From Plectrocnemia conspersa (Eukaryota; Arthropoda; Insecta; Trichoptera; Polycentropodidae): a stretch of DNA of 64,000 bases. A program made the translations under genes and the position numbers. Of this stretch, positions 1 through 13,100 are shown one piece after another (position 1 is the stretch's first letter; each line of letters opens with the position of its first letter). The notes beneath the pieces were generated by a model. It saw nothing but the letters and a program-made list of their open reading frames with translations. It did not search any database and had not been told where the DNA came from. The DNA is taken from the NCBI GenBank assembly GCA_009617715.1, contig VTFK01000499.1:62001-126000 (forward strand), given 5' to 3'.

Positions 1-1489
1 AATGCCTTATGACATAATTTTACCTGGAATCCTGAAAGCGACAAAAGACAACAAAAGCGTAATCCTCTACAATCCTCAAATCCCAGGATTAACCTGCGTG
101 TTTATTTATGAATTCATTTTAATCTTCGCCCCAAAGATTTTTATCTAACCAACGTGAACAATCTTCCATTTTTCTCAAACGAATATAAACGAGAAAATTA
201 TTTATATCGTGCATTTTTCACAAAGTTTCGATGGAAATTATAATATTTTCGCAAAAAAACCCTTAAACTCAAGTTTTGTTCAAATATTCTAAGAAACAAA
301 TTTCTTATCACTCAAAAGATTATCTCTTCCGACGTTTGAATCGAGATATTTTTTTGTCTCTTTGCGATGTTCACTGTGTAAATATAATTCTCTTGTGTCG
401 ATGGTAAATTATTCTGCTATTCTTAAAAGAGGGGTTTAATATAAAGACTCGGATTACGCGTTCTTTGCATTGTGTATATTTAATTAGGTAATTTAAGACT
501 GCTAAGTGTTCATAATTACATTACAACCTTTTCTGTCGTGGGTGTGAATAAAAATATGATATTAGGCAATAGATAAGTATAGATGCCTGAAATAAATATA
601 GATCCCTGAGTCACCTTAGATCTACCAGCTATGTTTATTCATCGGTTTTTCGAGAAATAATATTATTATCAATTTAGTAATTAAAAGTATTTAAAAAAAA
701 GTTATAAAAATATCTTTGCTATTGTATATATTATATACAAAGAACGGATATTTTTCTTCAAAGAAATTTCCTGCGATTAAGTACTTGAATGCGTATTTGA
801 TCGTTTTCCCTCAAAAGAGGCGATATACATATCTTTAGAAAGAAATCCTCATGTGTACATAAGATTAGGGGGAAGAAATTGAAAACGTATCGGAGCACAT
901 AAATTCGTTTGCAACGCGTGTATGAATGCAATTGAGGTTTATCAAAAACGAAAACCAATCCCTGTGTGAATAAATATATGTATACATATGGCAGAGCTTT
1001 TATGTGTCCCTGCAGCCAGGAAATTGTACTTGTTGTCAGTTTTTATCACAAAAACAGAAATAACAAACCGCCTGGGGCGAAAACCAGTCGCGGTTTCTAA
1101 CCTCGTTACGACCAGTCCGACCCTGGTGACTGACGTATGAAAAGGTTTTGGTTAAACCCGAGATATGAGTGTATGTTTTCGTCTCAAAGCTAAAATAACA
1201 AGAGCAGATATTTTTATAACATTGTGTTATATATAATAAAATAGAGATCCATTTATTATATTTATAATACAATAAACATTATTAACGCTACTACGATTTA
1301 TTATTGTGCTTAAATCTAAAATAAAATCAATGCAAAGAATCTATTAAAGTGTTGAACAAATAATTTTTATTTTAAGTTCATGATCATATATTCAGAATTT
1401 AATTCGGTTTGCCGAAATAAACAAGCCTTACTGTTTTTAAATATGATTTTTTTTAAATTAAATTAAATTAAGGCTATCGTAAATCATAT
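1..1489. other. A+T-rich non-coding DNA, no gene seen
   Basis: I see no exon with a convincing frame and splice sites here. A less A+T-rich patch around 1,000-1,170 has no long open frame and could be conserved non-coding DNA or an old repeat. It may be intron of the membrane-protein gene whose later exons start at 10,133, but that is inference. Confidence 0.5.
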
Positions 1490-1745
1490 GAACCGGACCA
1501 GCTCCTCGTAGTGGACATTAAACATATCAATGTGCAATGCCATTATGGAGCCCGATAGCGACAGTCATAGGCGAGTCGGCTAGTGCGGGCGTCTTTACGA
1601 TCGCATCAGACGAGGATGCGATCGTAATTTTCTAAGGCGCTTCGGAACCCAAAACTATAACTTCTTTTGAATAGTTTGACTGTCAATAAGTAGTATGAAA
1701 TATGCTTAGCGAGATACAATTTTTTGCGAGAACTCAGCGAATCTT
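1490..1745 (-). mobile_element. LINE 3'-end fragment, copy 1
   Basis: Read on the minus strand, this block matches the LINE 3' region at 52,980-53,240. Shared landmarks on the plus strand are GAGCTCCTCGTAG / CAGCTCCTCGTAG, 'ATAGGCGAGTC', 'CGGAACCCAAAACT' and 'GAGATACAA/GCATACAACTTTTTG'. In the 52.9-kb copy this stretch encodes the C-terminus of a reverse-transcriptase ORF, so this is a decayed piece of ORF2 plus 3' UTR. Frames are broken here. Confidence 0.65.
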
Positions 1746-2184
1746 TTTCAAACTTTTCTAAAAGAAAAACGGATAATAACCAAATAATCTCTTACAATAT
1801 ATCACAAAAATGTTTTCTGATCTTTTTCGATTAAGAGTAAATATTTGTTTATTCGTAAAATCCAAATATTATAATAGATCCTGATTTAAAAATTCTTCAA
1901 ACTAAAGTATCATACACATTTTTTTTAACAACACATCATGTGCTTGTGTGCAAATCATTATGCAGCATTTTAAAAAAAAAATATATTTTAATTTCCTTCT
2001 GTTTTAAAAACAAAAAATCATTTCCACAATTTAACCCTTTCCACACATCATTAAAAATAAACCAATCGAGTTTTATAGGTAAAAATCTCGAAGCGTAACT
2101 GGGATAACATTTCATTTTCATTGCGATCGTTATACGAGCGAATTATATATAACGAATCGTAACGTTTTAATGATTATTTTTATA
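1746..2184. other. A+T-rich non-coding DNA
   Basis: Nothing recognised; short open frames only, as expected by chance in this base composition. Confidence 0.5.
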
Positions 2185-2330
2185 GCCGTCTCGGCTGAGG
2201 CTCCGCTGCGAAATTGTCGAAACGTCCTGCAGGGGGTCGGAAGCAGCGCCCCCGACAAAAAAGGACCCTCACTCGGACCCCACGCAGGGCCGGATTAAAA
2301 AGCCGAACAGCGTACGAGATGTAATTACAT
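2185..2330. mobile_element. GC-rich DNA-transposon-like fragment
   Basis: An abrupt GC-rich island in A+T-rich DNA, containing 'GCAGGGCCGGATTAAAAAG' near 2,284, which resembles the CAGGGCCGG-type ends of many hAT-like elements. Only one end is visible and there is no transposase. Family assignment is a guess from the terminal motif. Confidence 0.35.
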
Positions 2331-2519
2331 TCCGCCAACTCGATACTTACTGAAAAGGACGTGTTTTTCAACGTAATGGGCACATATGCAGGGAAATCTA
2401 AAAATAAGTAACGTTCTTGAATTCTAACATAACCATCGTATCATCCATAAATAGTGACGAATTAACCACATAACAAGTAATCAAATAAGACAATAAAAAT
2501 AACCCAAAAAAATATAAGA

Positions 2520-5345
2520 TTTTTATTGTCGAATATGAGGTTAACTTTTAGCGATTTTCTTTTTGTTGTCGACGCTTTGTAGTAACTGTAAATGAAGATC
2601 AATTTTCTTATGTTATTTTCTAATATTAATTTATTATATATTTTCTGTAAATGCACAATAACAAATCGTCCTTGAGCTCGTTAAAAATATCTTTATTTAA
2701 TAACATTATTCTTATTGTAAAGTGCATTTTTTATGGTCAGTTAACTTTTGACCAATTAACTTTTATATTATCTGTATTGTTTTTAAGATATATATATATA
2801 TTTTATTCACTGAAAATGCACAATCAAACTGTCCAAAGTCCAAATCCGACCCTCTAAAATCTTTACTGAAACAATTAATTGCTTTTAAATTCCCGAAATG
2901 TTTAGCATTAAGATTAGAAAGTTTTTTTTATAATACTTTATTTCAATAAATCTTATGAGAATTCACCAAAAGTTGCTTTATTTTTAGGCATTGTTTATTA
3001 CAACTTTGTTTCAAAAATTCATTATTGTAAGCGTGTTTGTTTATGAGCTGTCGTTTTACTGCCGAATATAACGTTAACTTTTCGCGAATTTCTTTTGTCG
3101 TTGCTCTCTGTTTTATCTGTTTATCAAAATCATGTTTGAAATGTGGCTTTTAATGTATTTATTATATTTCCTAAAAATGCTTAACAAAATTATCCTCATC
3201 TGAGAAAAGTCCAAATCCGAATATCGAAAGTCTTCTTTTAAACAAATTAATGCCTTAAAATTTGCAAAATCTTTGCTGTCGAGAACATTCAAGCGTTTAT
3301 TCTCATTTGTACATGACTTCAAACAATTATTGTATCTGATGAAAATTCGTCAAAAAATTATTTATTTGTGGAAATATTTTTTACAGCTATGTAAAATGCA
3401 TTTGTTTATAGCCGATCGTTTTTTGTCGAATATTACTTTTACTTTTCGCGAATCTCTTTTGTTATCGCCGCTATTTTTAGTTGTTCAAAAAAATTAATTT
3501 TGTAATGGTGTTTTTTTAATGTATCTTTCAAAAATGTTAAAAATGCACAATCGAATGATCAACAGCCGTCAAATCTGAATCTCAAAAGTATTCTCTAAAA
3601 TTGACAAAATTTTTGCCGTTGATAGTGAAGCAGCTTTTTAGATTATTGGTGCTTTATTCTATTCAATTGTATCTAATGACTATTAACTAAAAGTGTATTT
3701 ATTTGTTGGAATCATTCTTTACAATTGTGTTTTAAAAATCTGTTATTATGAAGTGCATTTGCTTATGAGTGTTCGTTTTTACTGTCGAATATGACGTTAA
3801 CTTTTAGCGAGCTATTTTTGCCGTCACAGCGCTTTGTATTAGTTTCTTATTAATATCAATTTTACGAAGTTGTTATATTTAAAGAATTTATCGAATGATC
3901 TTTGGCTGTCAAAAGTCTACATCCGAATTATAAAAGTCGTTTCTGAAACAAAGAATTGCTTTAAGATAATAGTCAAAAAGATTTTCTTCTTATTTGTGCT
4001 TTACTTTAAACAATTTTATCAGATAAGAATATGCCAAAAGTTTAATTGGTCGTAGGCATTGTTTTTTTACAGATGTGTTTCAAAGATCTGTAACTGTATC
4101 TGTATTTATTTATGCCGGGCGTTTTTACTGTCATACTATTTTTTTATTTATTTATTTACAATCTGTCTATACATAAGCAATTAGTATTTTTTTGATTATG
4201 ATATTGGCATGTAAATAAAACAATCCATTGGATGCCTCTTCCTATATATTATTAAAAAATCTAATTTATTTGTTATTACTTATTTACTGTTTCACATTAA
4301 TTTATTATTTTAGAATTCGTTAAAAGCTGATTATATTTGATGTCGTTACTTTTTTAATATATCTTTTATTATTGTTTGAGATGCCCAATCGAATAATTCT
4401 TGGCTGTAAATAGTTTCAATCCAAATCCAGATTTTTTGCTTTTTTCATAATAATTTACTGTTTTTTTTGTGTGTATCATACTTTATTTCTGTGTCAAATA
4501 TCCGTTTTTGTAAGTGTGTTTGTTCATGGGCGGTCGTAGTTACTGTCAAATATGACGTTATCTTTTAGCTAATTATATTTGTATTCACCTAGCTAATTAT
4601 ATTTGTGTTATTATTATATATTATATATTGATTCTGGCGAATAAGATCAGGTAGAAAAAACAAAGAGAATTCTTGATAGTTATACCCAAAATGTTTCGGG
4701 TAGCGACTTAGGTAATACATATTGAACAAAATCAGAGTCATACAAATTACAATCGACAGAACGAATCTTAACCTTACTTCTTTGGCGAAATATTGGGTGT
4801 AATTATTAAAATTTTCTCCGTCAAAATATAAAAAGGCTAATATAGTCAAGTTGATAAAATTTGTTAAAAAATCCAAATCAACTTAGAGAAGTGTTTTTTA
4901 AATCAAATTATGGTATAAATATATGCCTTTCGCTACGGAGTTTAATTAAAGTTGTGAACAATTACTTTGTTATGGAATTATTTGGTCTTTACGCTGAATT
5001 TTTATATAAATTTGAGGTTAACTCTAAGCAAGTTTATTTATTTTATACTTTTTAATATTTTTATAACGCTTCACTTTAGCGATATTGTGCTATGAATTAT
5101 ATATTATTTTATTTTAAATGCGCAATCGTTTCTTTCAGACTTTATTTTGGTAAAAGTGCATTTCTATGACATTATTTGGATTTAATTTCACTATGCTTTA
5201 ATGCACTATTTATATCATAAAAATTATAAAATTTTCCGTTATACAAATGCTTATATTTGTGATTTTATAAAGTGCCAATTCGTTTAGCAAGTTAGACATA
5301 CGATATTCTTTGTCGAATATGACGTTAACTTTAACAATGTGCCGA
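2520..5345 (+). repeat. Degenerate ~360-bp tandem satellite (satellite A)
   Basis: A landmark 'GTCGAATATGACGTTAACTT' recurs in the same orientation in diverged form near 2,528, 3,063, 3,425, 3,784, 4,545 and 5,313, with a broken copy near 4,130. Spacings are about 360 or close to twice that, apart from the first at about 535. Between landmarks the units share further blocks: 'AATGCACAATCGAATGATC' followed by 'AAATCCGAAT', then a T-rich part, then 'AAGTGCATTTGTTTATG'. This is an old, mutated tandem array rather than dispersed insertions. The 4.59-4.88 kb open frame interrupts it. Confidence 0.75.
4589..4885 (-). CDS. Unrecognised 95-98 aa open frame, hydrophobic; possible membrane-protein fragment
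   Basis: An open frame on the minus strand running from a TAA at about 4,884 to a stop at 4,589. The apparent start is TTG, so there is no ATG at its head; an AG just upstream could be a splice acceptor. The predicted peptide has one strong hydrophobic stretch (around residues 37-56) and ends in an Asn/Ile-rich tail. The mix of charged and aromatic residues (motifs YFAKEVRLRF and SLFFLPDL) looks more protein-like than neighbouring random frames. It faintly recalls insect gustatory-receptor segments, but I cannot support that. It sits where two satellite-A units should be, so it may be a captured gene fragment or chance. Confidence 0.25.
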
Positions 5346-5974
5346 CGTACTTTTAACGGCACAATTTCATCAAAAGTTTAAATACATACTCATATGTATA
5401 TATATATTTTTATTCGATAATACATATCAAACGAGCGTATCATACGTTCACAAAACGTTTCCTGGGATATTGTCAAAGTTTGTTAAAATTGTATAATCGG
5501 TTACTTGTTTCTCTATGCGAAAACTTCTAAAAAGTTTACCGCTCCTGAGTTTGGGTGCTTGTTGAATTATTTCGGATTTACTGTCGTTCTTTATCAGAAT
5601 TAATGAGATGGAAAGACATATGCAGATAATGGCGCGTAAGGAAATTTGCGCAACGTATTAAGCAATATTCTAAAGACATGCTTCTAGTTAGAACAAATCG
5701 AGCATGATAATCTTAACTGTCATTTAATTTAAGATCTTGTACTATACGTAAGCTGCGTCTACTTTTAACTCATCTAATAAACAATATCATGTTATTTTTG
5801 ATACATATGAAATAATTATCCATATATTGCTTTTTTATTTTTATCGTGTCTTAAAAGGATCAAAATTATTAATTAATTCATAATTATAATTCGGATCAAT
5901 TTTCACAAATTATATTTTTTTAGATTCTCCTAATCTTACTGATAAATCTGACAATAATAGTTGATGATTATTAA
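5346..5974. other. Non-coding DNA, nothing recognised
   Basis: No repeat family or exon recognised. Confidence 0.45.
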
Positions 5975-6650
5975 AATAAAAGGCTTTGATTCAATTCTGG
6001 TCTCTCATTGCTTTCTTAGTAGTTGTTGGTTGTGTTGACCTGGTTGTAACCCATTGAGCCTGTCCATTTAGTATGTCAAAGGCTTACTCTAAAATATAAT
6101 CTGATTCTCTTAGAGTGCCCAAATGGTTAGAGTGGTAAAAATTCAGTGGTACAAAACTAATACACCAATTGCCGACTTTGCTTTTGTATTTTATAACGGT
6201 TTAATTGGGCATAGATGAATTATAGCCTTGAAAGTGATTTACTGGATACTAATCCCGGAATTGGGTCGAGGGTTCTTTCGAAAGAGGACCTGCTGCGGTT
6301 GAAGCGTTGGAACTGTCTTCTAATTATCTCTAAATTGATTATGGTGCTAATTGGGTTAACGGCCGCCTGGCAAGATTGGCAGGTTTGCTTTTTACCATTT
6401 CAAAATTGGATTAAAACATTCATAGCTTTTTAAATAAATATTTAATAAAATTATTAGCTAATAAAATAATTAAATACAAAAAAAAATAATCTACAATAGA
6501 ATTATATTACTTCAATTAAATTATTGTGCAAACGAAGGCAATGAGAGTAGTTTGATTTGATTTCAGTTTGGTGTCTCAATACTTCCTTAGTAGTTGTAGA
6601 TTATGTCCACCCATTAAGGGCCATTGTGCTAACGCCTGTCAATTGCAACA
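5975..6650 (+). repeat. Pair of direct repeats ~570 bp apart
   Basis: Two diverged direct copies at about 5,985-6,095 and 6,553-6,645 share 'TCTCATTGCTTTCTTAGTAG' / 'TCTCAATACTTCCTTAGTAG' followed by a second match around 'ACCCATTRAG'. They flank the open frame at 6,215-6,433. They could be ends of one element or two insertions of a SINE-like repeat; no poly-A tail or target duplication was found. Confidence 0.45.
6215..6433 (+). CDS. 72-aa open frame with one hydrophobic segment, unrecognised
   Basis: Begins with an ATG, has an acidic/charged first half (residues 1-32, ending LSKEDLLRLKRWN), then a hydrophobic stretch at about residues 34-48. A possible donor (CAG/GTTTGC) at about 6,382 would cut it after the WQDWQ motif, so it may be a first coding exon or a transposon-derived fragment. 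The composition is much less A+T-biased than the flanks. No family recognised and it lies between two direct repeats, so transfer by an element is possible. Confidence 0.25.
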   Translation: MNYSLESDLLDTNPGIGSRVLSKEDLLRLKRWNCLLIISKLIMVLIGLTAAWQDWQVCFLPFQNWIKTFIAF

Positions 6651-7757
6651 AAACAATAAATAAATATGTTTCTTACCGCACTTATTATTATAGTATTTTA
6701 TAATTAATTTTAAATGTTGAATTTATAAAATGTTATTTCAGTCTTGCGACCATCACAAAAAAATGTATCTACTATATTATGTTGTATTTTATTATACAGT
6801 GTTTGTTATGTAATTATTAAAATTGGATAAAATCAATATATTCTCTCGGATATAAATTATGATCACGATTATAATTAAAATCCAAAGCGTGCGAAAAGAC
6901 GAAAGAAACTAAAGACAAGCAAAAAAGAAATGATAAATTCGCCCATTAAAATTTTTAATAGATTCAATTAGTAAGAGGGCCTTCCTTTACCGATGTTTTT
7001 CGCTACGTTTCATCAATCAAGTGGCACTTGGTATTTTCCCATGCCAGCCCGATAAAAGAAGTGGGCGCTCTTTACTTTCGTCTTTGGGATGAGAAAAAAA
7101 TGTCCCCTTCTTTTCAGATATTACCGCAGATTGCCAAGGGAGAATCTTTCTAGATAATAAATATATTTTTAAAGCCAAAACAAACATCGACGTTGAAAAA
7201 ATATACAACAATATTTACGGCCAAATATGCGCGGCTATCTTGAAAATAAGATGCAAGAAAACATGGTTTTATAATGCCATCTTGGTAACATGTCCGTATC
7301 GGATCGAAAGTTCGCGAAAAGTTTCTAGAAGTGGCTATCTATTGTCGTTATTGAAAAACAACTTTGATTTTTATTTATTATTCTCGTTATTCGAATAAAT
7401 GTCAAGAGTTGTTAAAATATTTATATATCATATTTAATATATATTTACTTAAACAAATCTCAAAGATTTTTTTTATTTCGAGTCAGTTTTATATAATTAT
7501 TTGCTTAAAGTTCATTGAGTGACAAAATAACTAAGAAGAAGAGCAGAGAGTGTGTCATATCTTTACTACAGATCATTTTAGCTTTGATAATCATCAAATG
7601 AAAATAATTTAGAGACATTTTTAGTGATTTTTTTAATAAATAAAACAGCTGTATTATCTCATTATTAGATATGTACGACCTAGCTTCATATTAATTATTA
7701 GTATGTAACAAAACCATTCGTATGACAATGCTTGTTTTAAAACCATAAGACAGGAAG
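6651..7757. other. A+T-rich non-coding DNA
   Basis: No exon or repeat recognised. A small GC-richer patch at 6,980-7,150 has only short open frames. Confidence 0.45.
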
Positions 7758-8215
7758 TGTAACTACTCATTACATTGCGTGCATCTCTGACGTTACTGGT
7801 ACTTGGGCCTTACGAGTCCAACCCAATAGGTGGGCACCCAGCTTTTGACGGCCGAATAAGCGGGACACGCCCCCCGTAGTACTACATATTTATCAGAGTT
7901 TCATTAGTATTTCTTTCGAGTGCACGTACTTTTGTTGACTGGCCTACATTGCGTTTCATCCTTGTTACATCACCACCCCTCTGATATTCGAGGAATGTTT
8001 ATGTTGCCTCAGTCGCAGCCTTGGCCTTCGGTTTCCTAAGAACCGAGCCTTTTGGCTATGCTATCTTTGCTTGTCATAAGTAGCGCCTCGCGAGCTACTT
8101 CGAACGACAAGTCCGAGAGTTTATTTCCCTCAAAGGTTTGGGTTTTAACCCTAGCTCTCCCACACTATAATCGATGAACTCCAGCGTGTGCTCAACTGGC
8201 GCCGATAACGCTGCG
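7758..8215 (+). mobile_element. LTR-retrotransposon-like fragment (possible solo LTR)
   Basis: A GC-rich block starting with TG (7,758) with a TATA-like 'CATATTTATCAG' near 7,885. Its end, 'GCTCA' at 8,190-8,194, is followed two bases later by TGGCGCC (8,197-8,203), which looks like a retroelement primer-binding site. No gag or pol sequence follows, and no target duplication was seen. An alternative left boundary is the TGTTACATCACC-like start near 7,964. The call rests on composition and these motifs only. Confidence 0.4.
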
Positions 8216-9044
8216 GCAATAATTAATTATTAATAGTTATCAAAAATGTGTGGTTATTGTGCAATACTAAGTGTCTTGCACGATTTCAATATTTATTATT
8301 AAGGGCATTTAAAAAAAATCAGATATAACAAAATATGTACATTCTGTTTTTAAATACACTTGATTTTATAAAAATTGTATTAATATTTTAGTAAACAAAT
8401 ATCTGCAAAAGTTTTGCATAAATATAAAAACATATTAAAAAGCACTCAGTTAAAACGAATTATTTTTTAATATCAACGCAAAATCTACGCCTCTTTCAAA
8501 TACCTTTGAAAAATGCCAACTCATTGAAAATGCTCATGTGCGATTGCTCGTGACAGTTATAAATCGTTTTTATATGAAAACATCTGTCGTGTGTCTGTCG
8601 GCTATTTAATAAAGCTTTGAGATTTTTCGATAATACTTTTTTTAATAAATTATGGTTTTACTCAAGGTATATACATATGTATAAATAGAAACGCAGTTTT
8701 GCCACACATGTTGCAGCATTCAATCCATAATATAGAGTTAGCTCGGTCGCAATTCATATGGAAATCTGGGAAAAAGGTTCAAATATTTATGTATATATGG
8801 ACGTGTGCTAGCAAAATAATATTTCGAATAACAAATGTTAGAAAATTGCTATAAAATACAAAAAAATATATATAACAAAAATATTTCCAAGTTATATGGC
8901 ATATATAATAATTACTTGTTAATGTTATGTGTGTAAAAATATATGTTAATAAAATATGACACATATAATAAAAAATACGTTTACAGAACCGGAAACCACC
9001 TCATCAAGATTTGTATTTATTTAGATTAAGAACATCATCAAATG
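8216..9044. other. A+T-rich non-coding DNA
   Basis: Nothing recognised. Confidence 0.45.
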
Positions 9045-9150
9045 ATAGAAAGCAAACCAGCTCCTTGTAGCTGTTATTAAATAGATCAATGTGCAAAGGA
9101 GTAGGATGGCGACAGCTATTTGCGAGTTGGTTAATGCGGACGTCTAGTCC
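9045..9150 (-). mobile_element. LINE 3'-end fragment, copy 2
   Basis: Matches the LINE fragments at 1,490 and 52,980 over 'CAGCTCCTTGTAGCTG', 'TAAATAGATCAATGTGCAA', 'GCGAGTTGGTTAATGCGGAC'. Truncated on both sides; orientation inferred from the 52.9-kb copy. Confidence 0.55.
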
Positions 9151-10132
9151 CTTTTATATTTTATAAATTCATCTTTTATTTTTTGTAGTATTTATAATAG
9201 CTATAGCCATATAAACAAATAGCCTAAAAATAATACAATAAATAAACATTTTGTATCTGCCGAAATTCCTTAAATTTCTGACTCAATATTGTGTTGCTGT
9301 GGTATTAAATATCGAGGTGACTTTTGATTTAGGGGAGCAGTAAAACTTTGCAACATATTTACAAAATTACTAAATATTAGTTTTATTTATATCTATTGTT
9401 TATTAATTTTATTTATATCAAACATCTATTATTTTATCTCATAACACATATTTTTTGTATCACATACATATTTGTTTATCTACAAAATATTGTGGTTCAA
9501 TATCCTCAAAGGAAATATTTTTTCTTTGGCATTCTATTAAATATTGTCTTTAGCTCAATTTCATTATGGAATTCGCTTTGTATGAATTGTATCATGGTCG
9601 TATTGTATCCTTTTATGATATTATATATATATGTGTATATATATACAATACTGCCATTGCGAATTTTTGTAATGTTGTTTTTATCACAAAATTAATAATT
9701 TCCCCAATTTCTGTTGTGAGAAATCTAAATATAATACACACCAGATAATTTTGCGTACTGCCACAGTCGAAATCGAGTTACAAAGTTAATTTATACAAAG
9801 GGCTATCACCGTTTAAGACAAAGCCCTTGGGGCAAAACGAACTTGAAGCTGAGAAAAACGCAACTTAATAACCCGCGGGAAATTCAATTACGAACCCTTT
9901 AAAGCCCTCCTACTGTTGCGGCGAGAGATTGGACAATTGAAAAATTAGATGGATGAATGAGATTTATATCCTCGGATAAACCTATGCGTCTGGGAATTTG
10001 TAATTAAATAAAGTTTTAATTTTATTTGTTGGGGTCGCTATTTTATATTTAGATACATTAATTTTGCAGTGAATACAGTGCATGAAGAATATAGGTTTGT
10101 CTGTTGTATAATATATTTTATATTATTTTCAG
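9151..10132. other. Non-coding DNA upstream of the transmembrane exon
   Basis: Mostly A+T-rich. A less biased patch at 9,760-9,970 has no usable open frame and no repeat match inside the window, so it could be a conserved intronic element. The hydrophobic open frame at 9,396-9,695 is explained by T-rich composition. Confidence 0.4.
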
Positions 10133-13100
10133 AAGGAAACGTTGTCGTGGTACGAGCAGAGGAAGCCCTGATTGTGATGTTCGTCCTTTTGTTGTGGGTG
10201 GCGGCCATTGCTCTATTCTTCAACCGTTGGGGCAAAATCAGGTAACAAAGACCAAATTATTGCAACCCGAATCCGATTGTAGAATTCTTCACGGCTGCGG
10301 TATAATCGCTAATGTTTCGTTCGCAAATAAATACATATGTATTAAAGTACGAAAAGGAAGAGAGCACAAAGCACAAAAGAGTTTCCTGTTGGAGATAAGG
10401 TGATTTATGTGCTAATCGAAAGGACACTTGGTTATCTTCTGTGCCATTAAATAAATTATGGCTTCATTAACAAAATAGTAAGCAAATTGTTAATAATATT
10501 TGATTTATATTACTGCACGATTTTATTTGATAATACTAATAAATAGGTACTGTTTTGTGAATAAATAAATTTCATTTAAAAATCATGAAAAATATTTCAG
10601 TCAAAAGAAACAGTATTTTTATAATTAATTAATAATTTAAACTTGCCGTAAACTGTTGACTGATATTATATGAAATTGTATCTATAGTATTTAGGAGATT
10701 AAAACTATAATCTGATTAATGCTTTAGTTGTATGCAACGTCCAACAATATAAATGCTCATTTTTAATAAATATAATTCGCGCGTTTCACTGTTAATAACC
10801 TTCTATATTTTACCAAAAAAGTGCAGGAATTACGTAAAGATTTCGAGAAGGCCTTTGACAGGGTTTATCACGAATTATTAATAAAAAAAACGGTTATTCT
10901 CGAGAGATTTGAGCGATCGTTTGTAAGCAAGTCGTAAGAGTATATCATCCCTTCGGAGATTCCTCAAGGATCTAACCTGGGCTCTCTGCTTTTTAAACAA
11001 TTTTAAATTATCTGTATGCAGATTTGCTATGTTGCAGATTCCTCACTCTTGCCATACCACGACATTTTTTTATCTCGATCGCCATCAGATTATTCTTACG
11101 ATCTCGGTGCAAACGTTTTGGCTAGATAAACTTCCACTAAAATCTTGGAATCACTTTTGAGAGCAAGTGAAGATTTCCTTTACGAGTAAAAAATGATAAG
11201 TTTTCCAAGATGCTAGACTTTGCTTTAAGGAACGCGTTTCATTTTAACGATCTGTCAGTTATTCGCATCTTCTATAAAACTTTATTTAATCAGAATCTAT
11301 ACTTTCGAATCTCTTTATAATTAAATACTACCTCTTAATCTAAAATATTCAGAATAGTTTCTTGAGATACCTTTTTTTATTTTTTTTCATTTCTTATGAA
11401 CACATTTTTTTATCTTACTTGTATGATATTACTATGTATTAATTTTGATCAATGTGACGCGTTAGAGTAACCTATTAAGTCACGATGGTTTTATTTTGAT
11501 TTAAATACATAATTGTTATTTAAATTAATTTATAATACTACTCACAATATAAAATCACTACCTGTAGTTAAAAAGGGGAATAATATGATATTAATTTATT
11601 ATACAAAATGATGTATGTAAAATTTATATTCAGAATGCCGAACTAAAAATAGAATAAAGAGGTCAACCCAAACAAAAATTCAGAATGAATAGTGTTTGTA
11701 TTATATATAATAACATAAAAAGGTTAGAGATCCAAGCTAAAAAAAATTTCACAAACACTAGGATAATTGAAAATATTTATTGAAGTTCGTCTTGCTTGTA
11801 ATATATATTTAAGTAAGTTTTGATAATGTTATTACTTTTTTTAGTAATACATAGAACTAAAGTTTTATAATATAATATATATGCTGTCAGTGCATAAATT
11901 TATTTTTATGAATATAAAGTTTATATATGTATAAAAAAATCCTTTCAGCAAAGTTCGCAAGAGTATATAAATAACATAAATATAAACGTGCTGAAAATAT
12001 ATTTTTATTGATTTAATATTTGTTACTGTTTTGATTTTTTATTTTATTTTTTTGATTAGTCGGAATTTCGAAACAAGATTTTCATATTAGTTATTTTTTA
12101 TTATTGGATGCCTTACGATTTTTCTATACTCGGGTTACTGCTAATCACTACATGAACTGATGAACGATTTTAATTATTATAATTTGTCTGTTTTATATTA
12201 TTTAAAATGTGACAATTCACAAATTAAACTATTATTCGGTTCACCGTTTCTTCGCGTAAGCGATGCCGATTTTTTGCCTTTTATATGTTTTCTACGAGCA
12301 GCTGTAGAGAATATTAAACTAATTAAACTTGGTTTTCCCCAAATATAACTTCTGATCGCTTCACAGTCCACTTACGTGAATATTTATAAGCAAAAATATT
12401 TTCCATATAACTTCTTAACTGCGCGTTTTAAACATTTGAGGAGTATCGCCGTACATGTACGGTGGTTTTGAGGTACCACAGATAGTTATATATTTACATA
12501 CATTACTGAAGAAATAATAAATAAAATAAATTATTAAAATATTATAACAAAAAAGTAGTAAAATAAATCAAAGCCCAAATTTTTTCTATAATTTACTATA
12601 AATGCAAAATAAAGCAACAGTAATTGATATGTTTTATGAAAAAATGCGTAAAATTTTCTAACTCGCAGATGTTTAATAAATTAACCAATGTGTATTAATT
12701 AACTCACTACTCAAAGGGTTAATAAGTACAATTTTATTGTTAAGTTGTGACTAGAGATTGCAATACCGGTAATATAATCGACTTTTGATACTACCGGTTT
12801 TATCAAATTAAATACCAGTAGTACCGAAAAAAAAATTATTTGCTGAAAACGGTATCTAAGATTTTTTCTGCGAACATAAAATATTTATATATTGCGTGAA
12901 AACAGAAACAGAGAATAAAATAATGTACATTGTAAGGGATCAATCAAAGTAGTGTTTTTGGCGTAGGATAGCAATGTAAAAATTTATTATGCATTAGTTA
13001 ATATTTACGTATTTATGTATTCTATATTTACATAAACATTTGTAGCTAAAATTGAATTTATAGTACTTTTAATATGAGTATAAATATATTAATATCCGAG

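Noticed and set aside
2520..5345. CRISPR-like or bacterial repeat array
   Set aside because: Units are hundreds of bases long, degenerate and without spacers; the genome is clearly eukaryotic.
9396..9748. 99- and 60-codon hydrophobic open frames
   Set aside because: Ile/Phe/Tyr-rich translation expected from T-rich DNA; no domain and no splice context.
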